Origin: Mycolicibacterium arenosum
Lineage (GTDB): Bacteria; Actinomycetota; Actinomycetes; Mycobacteriales; Mycobacteriaceae
Direction: 5' to 3'
Length of the DNA stretch: 64,000 bases
Assembly (NCBI RefSeq): GCF_024320865.1
Contig: NZ_JANDBD010000003.1
Coordinates: 558,001-622,000 of the forward strand
Shown: in pieces, positions 40,322 through 49,548 of the stretch
Position numbering within the stretch: the first letter of the stretch is position 1
Layout: every line of letters begins with the position of its first letter
Notes under the pieces: model-generated
Told to the model about the DNA's origin: nothing
Seen by the model: the letters and a program-made list of their open reading frames with translations, nothing else
Database searches by the model: none
Translations under genes and position numbers: made by a program

Positions 40322-42465
40322 TGCCGACGCCCGCTGACCTGTGGCGTAGAGCGGTACAGCGGATCCGCGAACGCGATCCCGAGAACGACGCCTTCCGCCG
40401 TGCGCTCCGCGCGGGCATCGTGCTGCCACTGGCTGCTGTCGTCGGGTTCGCGGTCGGCGGCTCGCAGACGCCGCTGTTCGCCATCTTCGGATCGGTGGCG
40501 CTGGTGGTCATCGCCGACTTCCCGGGTAACCGCCCGGCACGCGCGCTGGCCTACTGCGGGCTGGGACTCAACGGTTTCGTCCTGATCACCGTCGGGACGC
40601 TGGTGGCGCCGCACCCGTGGCTGGCGGTCGCCACGATGTTCACGCTCGCCGTGGCGGTGACGTTCTCCGGCGTGCTCAGCGAGATCGTCGCCGCCGGGCA
40701 GCGCTCGACGCTGCTGACGTTCGTGCTGCCCGCCTGCACGCCGGTCGGGCCGATCCCGGAGCGGCTGCTCGGCTGGACGATCGCGCTGGCGCTCGCGCTG
40801 CCCGCGGCGATGTTCCTGTTCCCGCCGCGCCACCACGACGATCTGCGCAGGCACGCCGCCGCCGCCTGCCGCACGCTGGCCGACCGGCTCGAGAACAGCG
40901 CGACCGGCGAGGACGTGACCGCCGCGATGACCGCGCTGAAGGACAACTTCCTCGGCGCCGACTACCGGCCCGTCGGGCTGACTGCGGGAAGCCGCGCCCT
41001 GGTGCGCGTGGTCGACGACCTGCAGTGGCTCAGTGACCGCGTCACCGAGACCACCGGCGCCGACCTCTTCGAGATGCGGATCCCGCTGGTCCGCGTGCTG
41101 CGGGCGAGCGCGGGCGTCCTACGCACCCCGCGCGGCGAGGACCGGGCGCGCTATCAGGCCGAACTGTCCGCCGCGCTGGCCGAGCAGCGCGTCATCGCCC
41201 AGAACCGCTACCGCGACGACCTCTCGGTGATCCTCGGTGAACCCAGCGACGCCTCCGCGATCGGATCGGGCAGGCGGTTGCTGAGCCTGCGGACGATCTC
41301 GGCGTGTGTCGCCGCGACGGGTCGCGTCATCGGCCTCGCCGCGGCCGCCGACGCGCGGCCGGTGTGGGCGCGCGTGCTGGGCAGGCGGCTACCCGAAGCG
41401 GGGGCCGCCGACCGGGTGCTGTCGGAGTCCGAGGCGATCGCCCACCTGACGGCGGGCTTCATCGAGACGCGGGCCGTCGTCGTCCGCAACAGCGTGCGCA
41501 CCGGACTCGGGCTGGCGCTCGCGGTGGCGGTGACGCACGTGTTCCCGGTGCAGCACGGGTTCTGGGTGGTGCTGGGGGCGATGTCGGTGCTGCGCAGCAG
41601 CGCGCTCACCACCGGAACGCGCGTCGTGCGCGCCGTCGCGGGGACCACGCTCGGCTTCCTGCTCGGCGTGGTGCTGATCGAACTTCTCGGTGTCGATCCG
41701 CCGGTGATGTGGGTGCTGCTGCCCATCGTCGCGTTCGGATCGGCTTACGTCCCCGAGGTCGCGAGTTTTGTTGCAGGACAGGCGATGTTCACCATGATGG
41801 TGCTGATCATCTTCAACCTGATCGTGCCGACGGGCTGGAGCGTCGGCCTGATCCGGATCGAGGACGTCGTCGTCGGCGCACTGGTCGGAGTCGTGGTGTC
41901 CACACTGCTGTGGCCGCGCGGCGCCACTTCGCGGGTGGCCAGGATCGTCGATGCGGCCTACGCCGTGGGCAGCGACTACCTGACCGCCACCGTGAGACGC
42001 GTGACGCGCGGCGCCTACGAGGAGGCCAATGACCGGGTCACGGCTCTCGGCCACGACGCGCTCACCGCGTCGCGCACCCTGGATGACGCCGTCCGGCAAT
42101 ACCTTTCGGAGAGCAGCGGACCGACCGATCTGCGCGCACCGGTGATTCGCGCATCGAACCGGGCCGTGCGGTTGCGCAACGCCGCCGAGTTGATCGCCGA
42201 CGTCACGCCGCCGCCGCTGGCCGCGTACCCGCGGGTGCGCCGCGTGCTCGAGACGCACACCGCTGCGGTATGCGACCGGGTTCGGGGCAGCGCGCCCGAG
42301 CACGAAATCGGACCCATCAGCGACGACTTCGTGCTCGCGCTGCGGGCCGAGTCCGACGGCAGCGAGCTGTCCGTGTCGGCCGCGTTACCGCTGCTGACCG
42401 TCGCCGCCAACATCGGCGAGCTGGAGCTGCTCTACCCCGAACCCGTTGTCGCTTTGCAGATTTAG
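40321..42465 (+). CDS. FUSC-family inner-membrane transporter (aromatic acid exporter-like)
   Basis: 714-aa membrane protein with two hydrophobic clusters (about residues 30-175 and 385-520) separated by a soluble helical region, and a soluble C-terminal domain. This is the fusaric acid resistance/AaeB-like layout. The second cluster carries RNSVRTGLGLALAVAVTHVF and the motif HGFWVVLGAMSVLRSSA typical of FUSC proteins. It may export aromatic carboxylates or lipophilic toxins. Its stop overlaps that of the convergent pirin gene. Confidence 0.85.
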   Translation: MPTPADLWRRAVQRIRERDPENDAFRRALRAGIVLPLAAVVGFAVGGSQTPLFAIFGSVALVVIADFPGNRPARALAYCGLGLNGFVLITVGTLVAPHPWLAVATMFTLAVAVTFSGVLSEIVAAGQRSTLLTFVLPACTPVGPIPERLLGWTIALALALPAAMFLFPPRHHDDLRRHAAAACRTLADRLENSATGEDVTAAMTALKDNFLGADYRPVGLTAGSRALVRVVDDLQWLSDRVTETTGADLFEMRIPLVRVLRASAGVLRTPRGEDRARYQAELSAALAEQRVIAQNRYRDDLSVILGEPSDASAIGSGRRLLSLRTISACVAATGRVIGLAAAADARPVWARVLGRRLPEAGAADRVLSESEAIAHLTAGFIETRAVVVRNSVRTGLGLALAVAVTHVFPVQHGFWVVLGAMSVLRSSALTTGTRVVRAVAGTTLGFLLGVVLIELLGVDPPVMWVLLPIVAFGSAYVPEVASFVAGQAMFTMMVLIIFNLIVPTGWSVGLIRIEDVVVGALVGVVVSTLLWPRGATSRVARIVDAAYAVGSDYLTATVRRVTRGAYEEANDRVTALGHDALTASRTLDDAVRQYLSESSGPTDLRAPVIRASNRAVRLRNAAELIADVTPPPLAAYPRVRRVLETHTAAVCDRVRGSAPEHEIGPISDDFVLALRAESDGSELSVSAALPLLTVAANIGELELLYPEPVVALQI

Positions 42466-43433
42466 CGGGAGGTGTGCGGCATCAGAGCGTTCGGCGGAAT
42501 GGTGCCGAACCTGCCCGCCTGGTAGTCCTCCATCGCCTCGATCAGCTCGATCTTGGAGTTCATGACGAACGGCCCGTAGTGGAACACCGGCTCGCGGATC
42601 GGCTGCCCACCCAGCACCAGCACCTCGAGCGCCGGCCGGTTCGAATCCTGCCGGCCAGCCGCCGCGACCGTGATGCGATCGCCCTTGCCGAACACGGACA
42701 GCTGACCCTGCTCGATCGGGTTGCCCTCGGGCCCGACGGTGCCGCGGCCGGACAGCACGTAAACCAGCGCGTTGAAGTCCGGATTCCACGGCAGGCTCAG
42801 CGTCGCACCCGGCTGAATCGTGCTGTGCACGAATGTGATCGGGGTGTGCGTGCCACTCGGGCCGCGATGCCCGTCGACGTCACCGGCGATGACGCGGACC
42901 AGCGTGCCGCCGTCACCCGAGGCGAGCAGCGCGGCGTCGCCGCCCTCGATCGCCTGGTACTTCGGCGTCGCGAACTTGTCCTTGCGCGGCAGGTTCACCC
43001 ACAGCTGGATGCCGTGAAAAGTGCCGCCGCTCTCGACGAGTTCGGCAGGCGGCGTCTCGATGTGCAGGATGCCCGCACCCGCCGTCATCCACTGGGTCGC
43101 GCCGTCGGTGATGAGGCCACCGCCGCCGTGCGAATCCTGATGGGCGAAGCGGCCGTCGATCATGTAGGTGACGGTTTCGAAGCCGCGGTGCGGGTGCCAG
43201 TCGGTCCCGCGCGGTTGACCGGGCTGGTATTCGATCTCGCCCATCTGATCCATGTGGATGAACGGGTCGAGGTCGGCCGCGCGGACGCCGGCGAAGGCGC
43301 GCACGACGGGGAAGCCCTCGCCCTCGTAGCCGCGCGGGCCGGTGGTGATGGAACGGACCGGGCGGTCACGTTCGGTCACCGTCGGGTCGGCGATACGGGG
43401 AAGGGTGAACGTGTCTGCGGTGATGGCTGGCAT
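42462..43433 (-). CDS. Pirin family protein
   Basis: 323-aa bicupin. The metal-binding set is visible in the N-terminal cupin: DWHPHRGFETVTY (His pair and Glu) and the later HQDSHGG with WMTAGAGILHIE. Bacterial pirins bind iron; some show quercetinase-like activity or act as redox-linked regulators. The C-terminal cupin ends with a PIREPVFHYGPFVMN segment. ATG 43433 has GAGGAG upstream. It lies 49 bp downstream of ptsI in the same direction, with a short CGGAC-cgca-GTCCG hairpin between them. Confidence 0.9.
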   Translation of the reverse strand: MPAITADTFTLPRIADPTVTERDRPVRSITTGPRGYEGEGFPVVRAFAGVRAADLDPFIHMDQMGEIEYQPGQPRGTDWHPHRGFETVTYMIDGRFAHQDSHGGGGLITDGATQWMTAGAGILHIETPPAELVESGGTFHGIQLWVNLPRKDKFATPKYQAIEGGDAALLASGDGGTLVRVIAGDVDGHRGPSGTHTPITFVHSTIQPGATLSLPWNPDFNALVYVLSGRGTVGPEGNPIEQGQLSVFGKGDRITVAAAGRQDSNRPALEVLVLGGQPIREPVFHYGPFVMNSKIELIEAMEDYQAGRFGTIPPNALMPHTSR

Positions 43434-43482
43434 CGGTAACTCCTCGGTCGGAACTACCGCGTATAACCGGACTGCGGTCCGA

Positions 43483-45198
43483 TTATTCCAGGGCGGTCAT
43501 CGCGGCGGCGCGGGCGTCGGCCGCGCTCGCCGTCGTCAGCGCGGCCTCGGCGGCGGCGCGGCACTGCTCCAGCGTCACGCGGCCGAGCCTCGCGCCCACC
43601 GCGGCGACGGCCGCGGCCGCCGCGGACAGCGACGACACCCCGAGGCCGACGAGCACGCACGCCAGCACCGGGTCCGCGGCGGCCTCGCCGCAGACGCCGA
43701 CCGGCTTGCCGACGGCCGCGCCCGCTTTGGCAGCGGTCGCCACCAGCGAGAGCACCGCGGGCTGCCACGGATCGGTCAGCGTGGCGAGTTCGGCGGACAT
43801 GCGATCCGCGGCCATCGTGTACTGCGTGAGGTCGTTGGTACCGATGGACAGGAAGTCGACGTGGTCGAGGATGCGATCGGCGAGCAACGCCGCGGCGGGC
43901 ACCTCGATCATCACGCCGGGCGTCAGGCCGACGGCGCGCACGTGGCCGGCGAAGTGCGCGGCCTCGGCGGGCGTCGCGATCATGGGCGCCATCACCCACG
44001 GCGACGTGCCGGTGGCCTCGGCGGCCTGCGCGATCGCCTCGAGCTGCCGCGTCAGAATGCCGAGGTTGCCGTCCGCGATGCGGATACCGCGCACCCCGAG
44101 CGCCGGGTTCGCCTCGTCGGGGTGGCCTGCGAACTTCAGCGGCTTGTCCGACCCGGCGTCGAGCGTGCGCACCACGACCTTGCGGCCGGGGAAGGCGTTC
44201 AGGACCTCGGCGTAGATGGCCGCCTGCTCGTCGACCGTCGGCTCGGTGTCGCGGTTCAGGAAGCAGAGTTCGGTGCGGAACAGGCCGACGCCCTCGGCGG
44301 GCGTCTCGGCCGCTGCGCGCGCGGCGGCGCCGTCCTGGACGTTGGCCAGAATCGCGACGACCTGGCCGTCCGCCGTCGCGCCGGGGCCCGTCCACTGGTT
44401 CGCGAGATCGGCGTCGCGCTGCGAACCCGCGACGGCCGCGGCGGCGGTCTGTGGATCGGGCGACACGGTCACGGTGCCCAGTGTCCCGTCGACGGCGACC
44501 ATCGTGCCCACGGGCACCGCGTCGAGACCGTCGACGGCCACGACGCACGGGATCCCCAGCTGCCTGGCGATGATCGCGGTGTGGCTGGTGGGCCCGCCGA
44601 GGGTGGTCGCGAGCGCGACGACCAGTGACGCGTCCAGCCCCGCGGTGTCGACGGGCGCGAGGTCCTCGGCGCACAGGATCGACGGAACGTCCGGCACCGG
44701 CACGCCGGGTTCGGGCAGTCCGGTGAGCTCGGCGATGACGCGGTCGCGGATGTCGCGCAGGTCGGTCACGCGCTCGGCCATCAAGCCGCCGAGCTGGGTG
44801 AACATCGTGACGAACTGATCGACCGCCCCGATCACGGCGGTGACGGCGGGTGCGCCTCCCCCGATCCGCTTCTCCGCGGCACCGATCCACGCCCGGTCCT
44901 GAGCCAGCGTCGCGGTAGCCGCAAGCACCTCCGAGGCGGCCCCGGTCGCGAGGGCGGCGCGGTCTCGGAGCCGCGCGGCCACCGCACCGGCGGCGGCGGT
45001 GAACCTGGCGGCCTCGGCGGGCCGATCCGCCTCTGCGACGTCCGGAGCCGGGGCGTCGGCGTCCAGTCGCGGGCGGCTGCCGGGCCTGATCACCGGTGCG
45101 TACTGCACACCCGCGACGGCGGGAACGCCCTGCAGGACGGTTCCGGCGGCGAGGGTGCCGGCGGTGGAGGGTGACGTAGTCGTAGTCGACGAACTCAT
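43483..45198 (-). CDS. ptsI: Phosphoenolpyruvate-protein phosphotransferase, PTS enzyme I
   Basis: 571-aa enzyme I, which takes phosphate from PEP and passes it to HPr. The phospho-His loop is TTLGGPTSHTAIIARQLGIP with His206. The PEP-binding barrel contains GVGLFRTELCFLNRD, the GVRGIRIADGNLGI signature, DFLSIGTNDLTQYTMAADR, and the catalytic Cys in GVCGEAAADP. It is divergent from fruR-fruK-fruA-ptsH. The ATG is 7 nt after a TAATCT -10 hexamer, so the mRNA is probably leaderless. Confidence 0.95.
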   Translation of the reverse strand: MSSSTTTTSPSTAGTLAAGTVLQGVPAVAGVQYAPVIRPGSRPRLDADAPAPDVAEADRPAEAARFTAAAGAVAARLRDRAALATGAASEVLAATATLAQDRAWIGAAEKRIGGGAPAVTAVIGAVDQFVTMFTQLGGLMAERVTDLRDIRDRVIAELTGLPEPGVPVPDVPSILCAEDLAPVDTAGLDASLVVALATTLGGPTSHTAIIARQLGIPCVVAVDGLDAVPVGTMVAVDGTLGTVTVSPDPQTAAAAVAGSQRDADLANQWTGPGATADGQVVAILANVQDGAAARAAAETPAEGVGLFRTELCFLNRDTEPTVDEQAAIYAEVLNAFPGRKVVVRTLDAGSDKPLKFAGHPDEANPALGVRGIRIADGNLGILTRQLEAIAQAAEATGTSPWVMAPMIATPAEAAHFAGHVRAVGLTPGVMIEVPAAALLADRILDHVDFLSIGTNDLTQYTMAADRMSAELATLTDPWQPAVLSLVATAAKAGAAVGKPVGVCGEAAADPVLACVLVGLGVSSLSAAAAAVAAVGARLGRVTLEQCRAAAEAALTTASAADARAAAMTALE

Positions 45199-45205
45199 GT
45201 GAACC

Positions 45206-45251
45206 AGATTACAAGAAATGATTGACAAGTCAACACGGTCGGGAGTAAAAC
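45206..45251. promoter_or_regulatory. Back-to-back promoters with DeoR-type operator between ptsI and fruR
   Basis: TTGAC-aa-GTCAA (45222-45233) is a 5-bp inverted repeat that also supplies both -35 elements. Leftward, TTGACT (45228-45233, complement) is followed after 16 bp by TAATCT (45206-45211). Rightward, TTGACA (45222-45227) is followed after 18 bp by a weaker TAAAAC (45246-45251). The adjacent DeoR-type regulator is the likely binder and would silence both directions at once. Confidence 0.6.
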
Positions 45252-45300
45252 AACATATATCAACATTCAATCCGGGCATTTCCCACAGGGACGGAGGGGC

Positions 45301-46080
45301 ATGTACGCCGAAGAGCGCCAACAGGCCATCGCCGCGCACGTCATCAACAAGGGACGGGCATCGGTGGCCGACCTCGCCAAAACGTACGACGTCACGACCG
45401 AAACCGTGCGGCGCGACCTGGCCGCCCTCGACCGGGCGGGCGTCGTGCGGCGCGTGCACGGCGGCGCCGTTCCCGCCCGCGCCCTGCACCTGGTCGAACC
45501 GGGTGTCGGCGAGCGCGAGGAGACCAGGGCCGACTACAAGGACGCCATCGCCGCGGCCGCCGCCGAGTTCTTCCCCCTCAGCGGCGCCTCGATGCTGCTG
45601 GACGCGGGCACCACCACCGCCCGTATCGCCTCGATCCTCCCCACCGACCGCGAACTCGTCGTCGTCACCAACTCCGTCCCGATCGCCGCGCGGTTGGCCG
45701 GCGTGAGCTCGGTGACGCTGCAACTGCTCGGCGGTCGAGTGCGCGGACTGACCCAGGCCGCGGTGGGCGAGCAGGCACTGCGGGTGCTCGACTCGCTGCG
45801 CGTCGACATCGCCTTCGTCGGCACCAACGGCATCAGCGTGCGCCACGGCCTCTCCACTCCCGACAGTGAGGAGGCCGCCGTGAAGCGCGCCATGGTCCAG
45901 TGCGCCAACTACGTCGTCGTCGCCGCCGACTCCACCAAGGTCGGCCGCGAGGATCTCGTCAGCTTCGCGCCCATAGAGGACGTCGACACCCTGATCACCG
46001 ATGCCGAGATCGACGACGACGACCGCCGTCAACTGACCTCCGCAGGCGTCGAGGTCATCACCGCAGGAGCTTCCGAATGA
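45301..46080 (+). CDS. fruR: DeoR/GlpR-family regulator of the fructose PTS
   Basis: 259-aa repressor. The N-terminal winged helix starts MYAEERQQAIAAHV and includes VADLAKTYDVTTETVRRDLAAL. The C-terminal sugar-phosphate sensor has the DeoR pattern (LLDAGTTTARIA, TNSVPIA, TNGISVRHGLSTPD, AADSTKVGRE). It is the first gene of the fructose operon; fructose-1-phosphate is the expected inducer from family knowledge. GGAGG lies just upstream of ATG 45301. The stop overlaps the next start as ATGA. Confidence 0.9.
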   Translation: MYAEERQQAIAAHVINKGRASVADLAKTYDVTTETVRRDLAALDRAGVVRRVHGGAVPARALHLVEPGVGEREETRADYKDAIAAAAAEFFPLSGASMLLDAGTTTARIASILPTDRELVVVTNSVPIAARLAGVSSVTLQLLGGRVRGLTQAAVGEQALRVLDSLRVDIAFVGTNGISVRHGLSTPDSEEAAVKRAMVQCANYVVVAADSTKVGREDLVSFAPIEDVDTLITDAEIDDDDRRQLTSAGVEVITAGASE

Positions 46081-47096
46081 GCACACAGCGAGTAGCCGAA
46101 GGCGGATCGCGCATGACCACAGTCGTCACCGTCACCCCGAACCCGAGCATCGATCGCACCGTCACCCTCGGCGGCGCACTGACCCGTGGCGCCGTGCACC
46201 GCGTCACCTCGGCGACCTCCGAACCGGGCGGCAAGGGCGTCAACGTCGCCCGCGCGCTCGCACTCGCCGACGTCGACGCCGTCGCGCTGCTGCCCGCCGC
46301 CGAGTCCGATCCGTTCGTCGCCGCGCTGGTGGCGGCCGCGGTGCCCGCGCGCTGCGTACCCGTCGAGAGTGCCGTTCGCACCAACCTGACGATCACCGAA
46401 TCCGACGGCACCACAACGAAACTCAACGAGCCCGGCGCACACCTCGATGGGGCGGCACTGGTCGCGCTGACACAGACCGTCGTCGCCGCGGCCCAGGACG
46501 CGTCGTGGGTGGTGCTATCGGGCTCGCTTCCACCGGGCATGCCGGAGTCCTGGTACGCGGACGTGGTGGCGACGCTGGCCGACCTGCCCTGCCGCGTCGC
46601 CGTCGACACCTCCGAGGGACCGCTGGCCGCCCTGGCCCGCGCCTTCGGCACCGCAGCCCCGGATCTCATCAAGCCGAACGCCGAGGAGCTCGCCAGCCTG
46701 GTCGGCGCCTCCGCCGACGATCTCGAACAGGCTGCGGCGCAGGGCGATCCGGGCCCCGTGGTGTCGGCGGCGCGCCGGCTCGTCGACGAGGGAGTGGGCA
46801 CCGTCCTCGTCACGCTCGGGGCGGCGGGGGCGGTGCTCGTCGACCGCCTCGGCGCCTGGATGGCCGCGCCGCCGCCGATCACACCGCGCAGCACCGTCGG
46901 GGCGGGTGACAGCTCGCTGGCCGGGTACCTGCGCGCCGAAGTCGCGGGAGCCGAACCGGCCGAACGCCTCCGCATGGCCGTCGCGTACGGCAGTGCGGCG
47001 GCCGCCTTGCCGGGATCGGCACTGCCGTCGCCTGCGCATCTCGATTTGTCCGCCGTCAGGGTGCACGCACTGGCACCCGCGTCCACCCGTCCGTAA
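46077..47096 (+). CDS. fruK: 1-phosphofructokinase
   Basis: PfkB-family kinase converting fructose-1-phosphate to fructose-1,6-bisphosphate. Family features are TVTPNPSIDRTV near the start, GGKGVNVARALALADV, LSGSLPPGMPESWYADV, and the ATP/catalytic signature VGAGDSSLAGYL with the catalytic Asp. I used ATG 46077 (339 aa), which overlaps the fruR stop and has AGGAG 7 nt upstream. ATG 46113 also has a ribosome-binding sequence and gives the more usual N-terminus, so the true start is uncertain by 12 codons. Confidence 0.92.
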   Translation: MSTQRVAEGGSRMTTVVTVTPNPSIDRTVTLGGALTRGAVHRVTSATSEPGGKGVNVARALALADVDAVALLPAAESDPFVAALVAAAVPARCVPVESAVRTNLTITESDGTTTKLNEPGAHLDGAALVALTQTVVAAAQDASWVVLSGSLPPGMPESWYADVVATLADLPCRVAVDTSEGPLAALARAFGTAAPDLIKPNAEELASLVGASADDLEQAAAQGDPGPVVSAARRLVDEGVGTVLVTLGAAGAVLVDRLGAWMAAPPPITPRSTVGAGDSSLAGYLRAEVAGAEPAERLRMAVAYGSAAAALPGSALPSPAHLDLSAVRVHALAPASTRP

Positions 47097-47117
47097 CACC
47101 AACCAGAAAGTAGCGAG

Positions 47118-49109
47118 ATGTCCACCACCACAGCTGAACTCGTCGCCCTCGATGTCGACGCAGGCGGCGACAAGGAGGCCGTCATCGGCCTGCTCGCCAC
47201 CCTGGTCGACGGCGCGGGCCGCACCACCGACCGCGACGGCCTCGTCGCCGCGGCGATGGCCAGGGAGGCGCAGTCCGCCACCGGCCTGCCCGGCGGCATC
47301 GCGATCCCGCACTGCCGCTCCCCGCACGTCGACACCGCGACCATCGCGTTCGCGCGGTTGGCGCCCAAGGTCGACTTCGGCGCGCCCGACGGCCCGGCCG
47401 ACCTCGCGTTCCTGATCGCGGCTCCCGAGTCCGGCGGCTCCGAGCACATGAAGCTGCTCTCGAGCCTCGCCCGCGCCCTCGTCCGCAAGGAGTTCGTCGA
47501 GTCGCTGCGCACCGCGGCGTCGGCCGACGACATCGTCGCGCTCGTCGAGGGCGTCGTGAACCCGGCCCCCGCCCCCGCGGCCGAAGCCGCCACCCCGGCA
47601 CCCGCCGTGGAGCCGAAGCGGACCACGACGCTGATCGCGATCACCGCGTGCCCCACCGGAATCGCGCACACCTACATGGCCGCCGATTCGCTGGCGCTGG
47701 CAGCCAAGGAAGCAGGCGTCACCCTGCACGTCGAGACGCAGGGCTCCTCGGGAAGCACCCCGGTGTCACCCGAGACCATCGCCGCCGCCGACGCCGTCAT
47801 CTTCGCCACCGACGTGGGCGTCAAGGACCGCGGCCGATTCGCTGGTAAGCCGGTCATCGCCTCGGGCGTCAAGCGCGCCATCAACGAGCCCGCCAAGATG
47901 ATCAGCGAAGCCGTCAGTGCGGCAAGCGATCCCAGCGCGGCGCGGGTCGAAGCCGCCGCGGGCTCGTCGTCGCCGTCCTCGGGTACCCCGGCCGGAGGTG
48001 GGGTCGGGTGGGGCACCCGCACCCGGCAGATCCTCCTGACGGGCGTGTCCTACATGATCCCGTTCGTCGCCGCGGGCGGTCTTCTGATCGCACTCGGCTT
48101 CCTGTTCGCGGGATACGAGATCGCGGACAACGGCAAGGACATCGCGCTCAACAACTCGCTGACCAACCTGCCCGAGGGCGGGTTCATGCAGTACCTCGGC
48201 GCGATCCTCTTCACGCTCGGCGGCCTGGCGTTCAGCTTCCTGGTGCCCGCGCTGGCCGGTTACATATCCTTCGCGATCGCCGACCGACCCGGTCTCGCAC
48301 CCGGATTCACCGCGGGCGCGCTCGCGGTGTTCGTCGGGGGCGGCTTCCTCGGCGGTATCGCGGGCGGTGTGATCGCCGGCTTCACCGCCCTCTGGATCAG
48401 CAGCTTCAACGTCCCCCGGTGGTTGCGCGGCCTGATGCCGGTGGTGATCATCCCGCTGTTCGCCTCGCTCGTCGTGGGTCTCATCATGTTCTTCCTCATC
48501 GGCCGTCCGCTGGCCTGGGTCAACACCAGCCTCACCAACTGGCTCACCGGTCTGTCCGGTACGTCGGCCATCCTGCTCGGCGTCATCCTCGGTCTGATGA
48601 TGTGCTTCGACCTCGGTGGCCCGGTCAACAAGGCCGCCTACGCGTTCGCCACCGCCGGTTTGGCGGCGGCCACCACCTCGAGCTTCGAGATCATGGCCAC
48701 CGTCATGGCCGCGGGCATGGTGCCGCCGCTCGCGATGGCGTTGGCGACCGTGGTCCGGCCGGGGCTGTTCAGCGAGCCGGAGCGTGAGAACGGTCGGGCC
48801 GCATGGCTTCTCGGTGCGTCGTTCATCTCCGAGGGCGCCATCCCGTTCGCGGCCGCCGACCCGCTGCGCGTCATCCCGTCGATGATGTTCGGCGGAGCGA
48901 TCACCGGAGCCATCTGCATGGCGGCCGGAGCGACGTCACGGGCCCCGCACGGCGGAATCTTCGTGCTGTTCGCGATCGACAACAAGCTGTGGTTCGTCAT
49001 CGCGATCCTGGCGGGCACCGTCGCCGGCGCCGCCGCCGTCGTCGTCGCCAAGCAGTTCGGCAAGCCCAAGGTCGACGCCGAGCAAAGCCCGGCGCTGGCC
49101 ACCGTCTGA
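47118..49109 (+). CDS. fruA: PTS fructose transporter, fused EIIABC
   Basis: 663-aa permease that imports fructose and phosphorylates it at C1. The domain order is EIIA (residues 1-145, phospho-His65 in GGIAIPHCRS), an Ala/Pro linker, EIIB (about 170-275, phospho-Cys178 in ITACPTGIAHTYMAA), a Ser/Gly linker, and the EIIC membrane domain (about 295-655, starting RQILLTGVSYMIPFVAAGGL) with about eight to ten helices. It follows fruK by 21 nt. With PtsI and HPr it completes a working fructose PTS. Confidence 0.95.
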   Translation: MSTTTAELVALDVDAGGDKEAVIGLLATLVDGAGRTTDRDGLVAAAMAREAQSATGLPGGIAIPHCRSPHVDTATIAFARLAPKVDFGAPDGPADLAFLIAAPESGGSEHMKLLSSLARALVRKEFVESLRTAASADDIVALVEGVVNPAPAPAAEAATPAPAVEPKRTTTLIAITACPTGIAHTYMAADSLALAAKEAGVTLHVETQGSSGSTPVSPETIAAADAVIFATDVGVKDRGRFAGKPVIASGVKRAINEPAKMISEAVSAASDPSAARVEAAAGSSSPSSGTPAGGGVGWGTRTRQILLTGVSYMIPFVAAGGLLIALGFLFAGYEIADNGKDIALNNSLTNLPEGGFMQYLGAILFTLGGLAFSFLVPALAGYISFAIADRPGLAPGFTAGALAVFVGGGFLGGIAGGVIAGFTALWISSFNVPRWLRGLMPVVIIPLFASLVVGLIMFFLIGRPLAWVNTSLTNWLTGLSGTSAILLGVILGLMMCFDLGGPVNKAAYAFATAGLAAATTSSFEIMATVMAAGMVPPLAMALATVVRPGLFSEPERENGRAAWLLGASFISEGAIPFAAADPLRVIPSMMFGGAITGAICMAAGATSRAPHGGIFVLFAIDNKLWFVIAILAGTVAGAAAVVVAKQFGKPKVDAEQSPALATV

Positions 49110-49143
49110 TCCAATCAACCCCAACCCCTCGAAGGAGAACGCC

Positions 49144-49401
49144 ATGCCATCCAAGATCGTCACCGTCGGTTCCGCCATCGGCCTGCACGCCCGTCCCGCC
49201 GCCGTCATCGCCGAAGCCGTCGTCAGCGCCGGGGTGCCCGTCACCCTCGCCGTCGACGGAGGTGAACCCGTCGACGCCGGTTCGGCGCTGATGATCATGA
49301 CGCTGGGCGCCGGGAACGGAGCCCAGGTGACCGTCGCGTCCGACGACGAAGCCGCGCTGAACACCGTTGCGGATCTCGTCGCGCAGGACCTCGACGCCTG
49401 A
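49144..49401 (+). CDS. ptsH: Phosphocarrier protein HPr
   Basis: 85-aa HPr carrying phosphate from enzyme I to EIIA. The active-site motif is GLHARPAA with His15. Ser47 lies where the regulatory Ser46 of Gram-positive HPr is found, but an HPr kinase cannot be judged from this window. GAAGGAGAA precedes ATG 49144. It is the last gene of the operon and is followed by a strong stem-loop. Confidence 0.95.
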   Translation: MPSKIVTVGSAIGLHARPAAVIAEAVVSAGVPVTLAVDGGEPVDAGSALMIMTLGAGNGAQVTVASDDEAALNTVADLVAQDLDA

Positions 49402-49418
49402 GCTGAGTCACCCCCGAG

Positions 49419-49454
49419 GGGCGGCGATTGGCCTGAACAGGGCCGTCGCCGCCC
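49419..49454 (+). terminator. Stem-loop terminator after ptsH
   Basis: GGGCGGCGA (49419-49427) pairs perfectly with TCGCCGCCC (49446-49454), with further GGCC/GGCC pairing in the loop, followed by TTCGTGTTC. It begins 17 nt after the ptsH stop and probably ends the fructose operon transcript. Confidence 0.7.
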
Positions 49455-49548
49455 TTCGTGTTCGGGCGGCCGAGAAACCGGACTGACCCCCTGTCGGGAC
49501 ACCATAGGATGACCTGGTGCAAGAGGTCAGGGGGCTAAGCGTAGGGCG

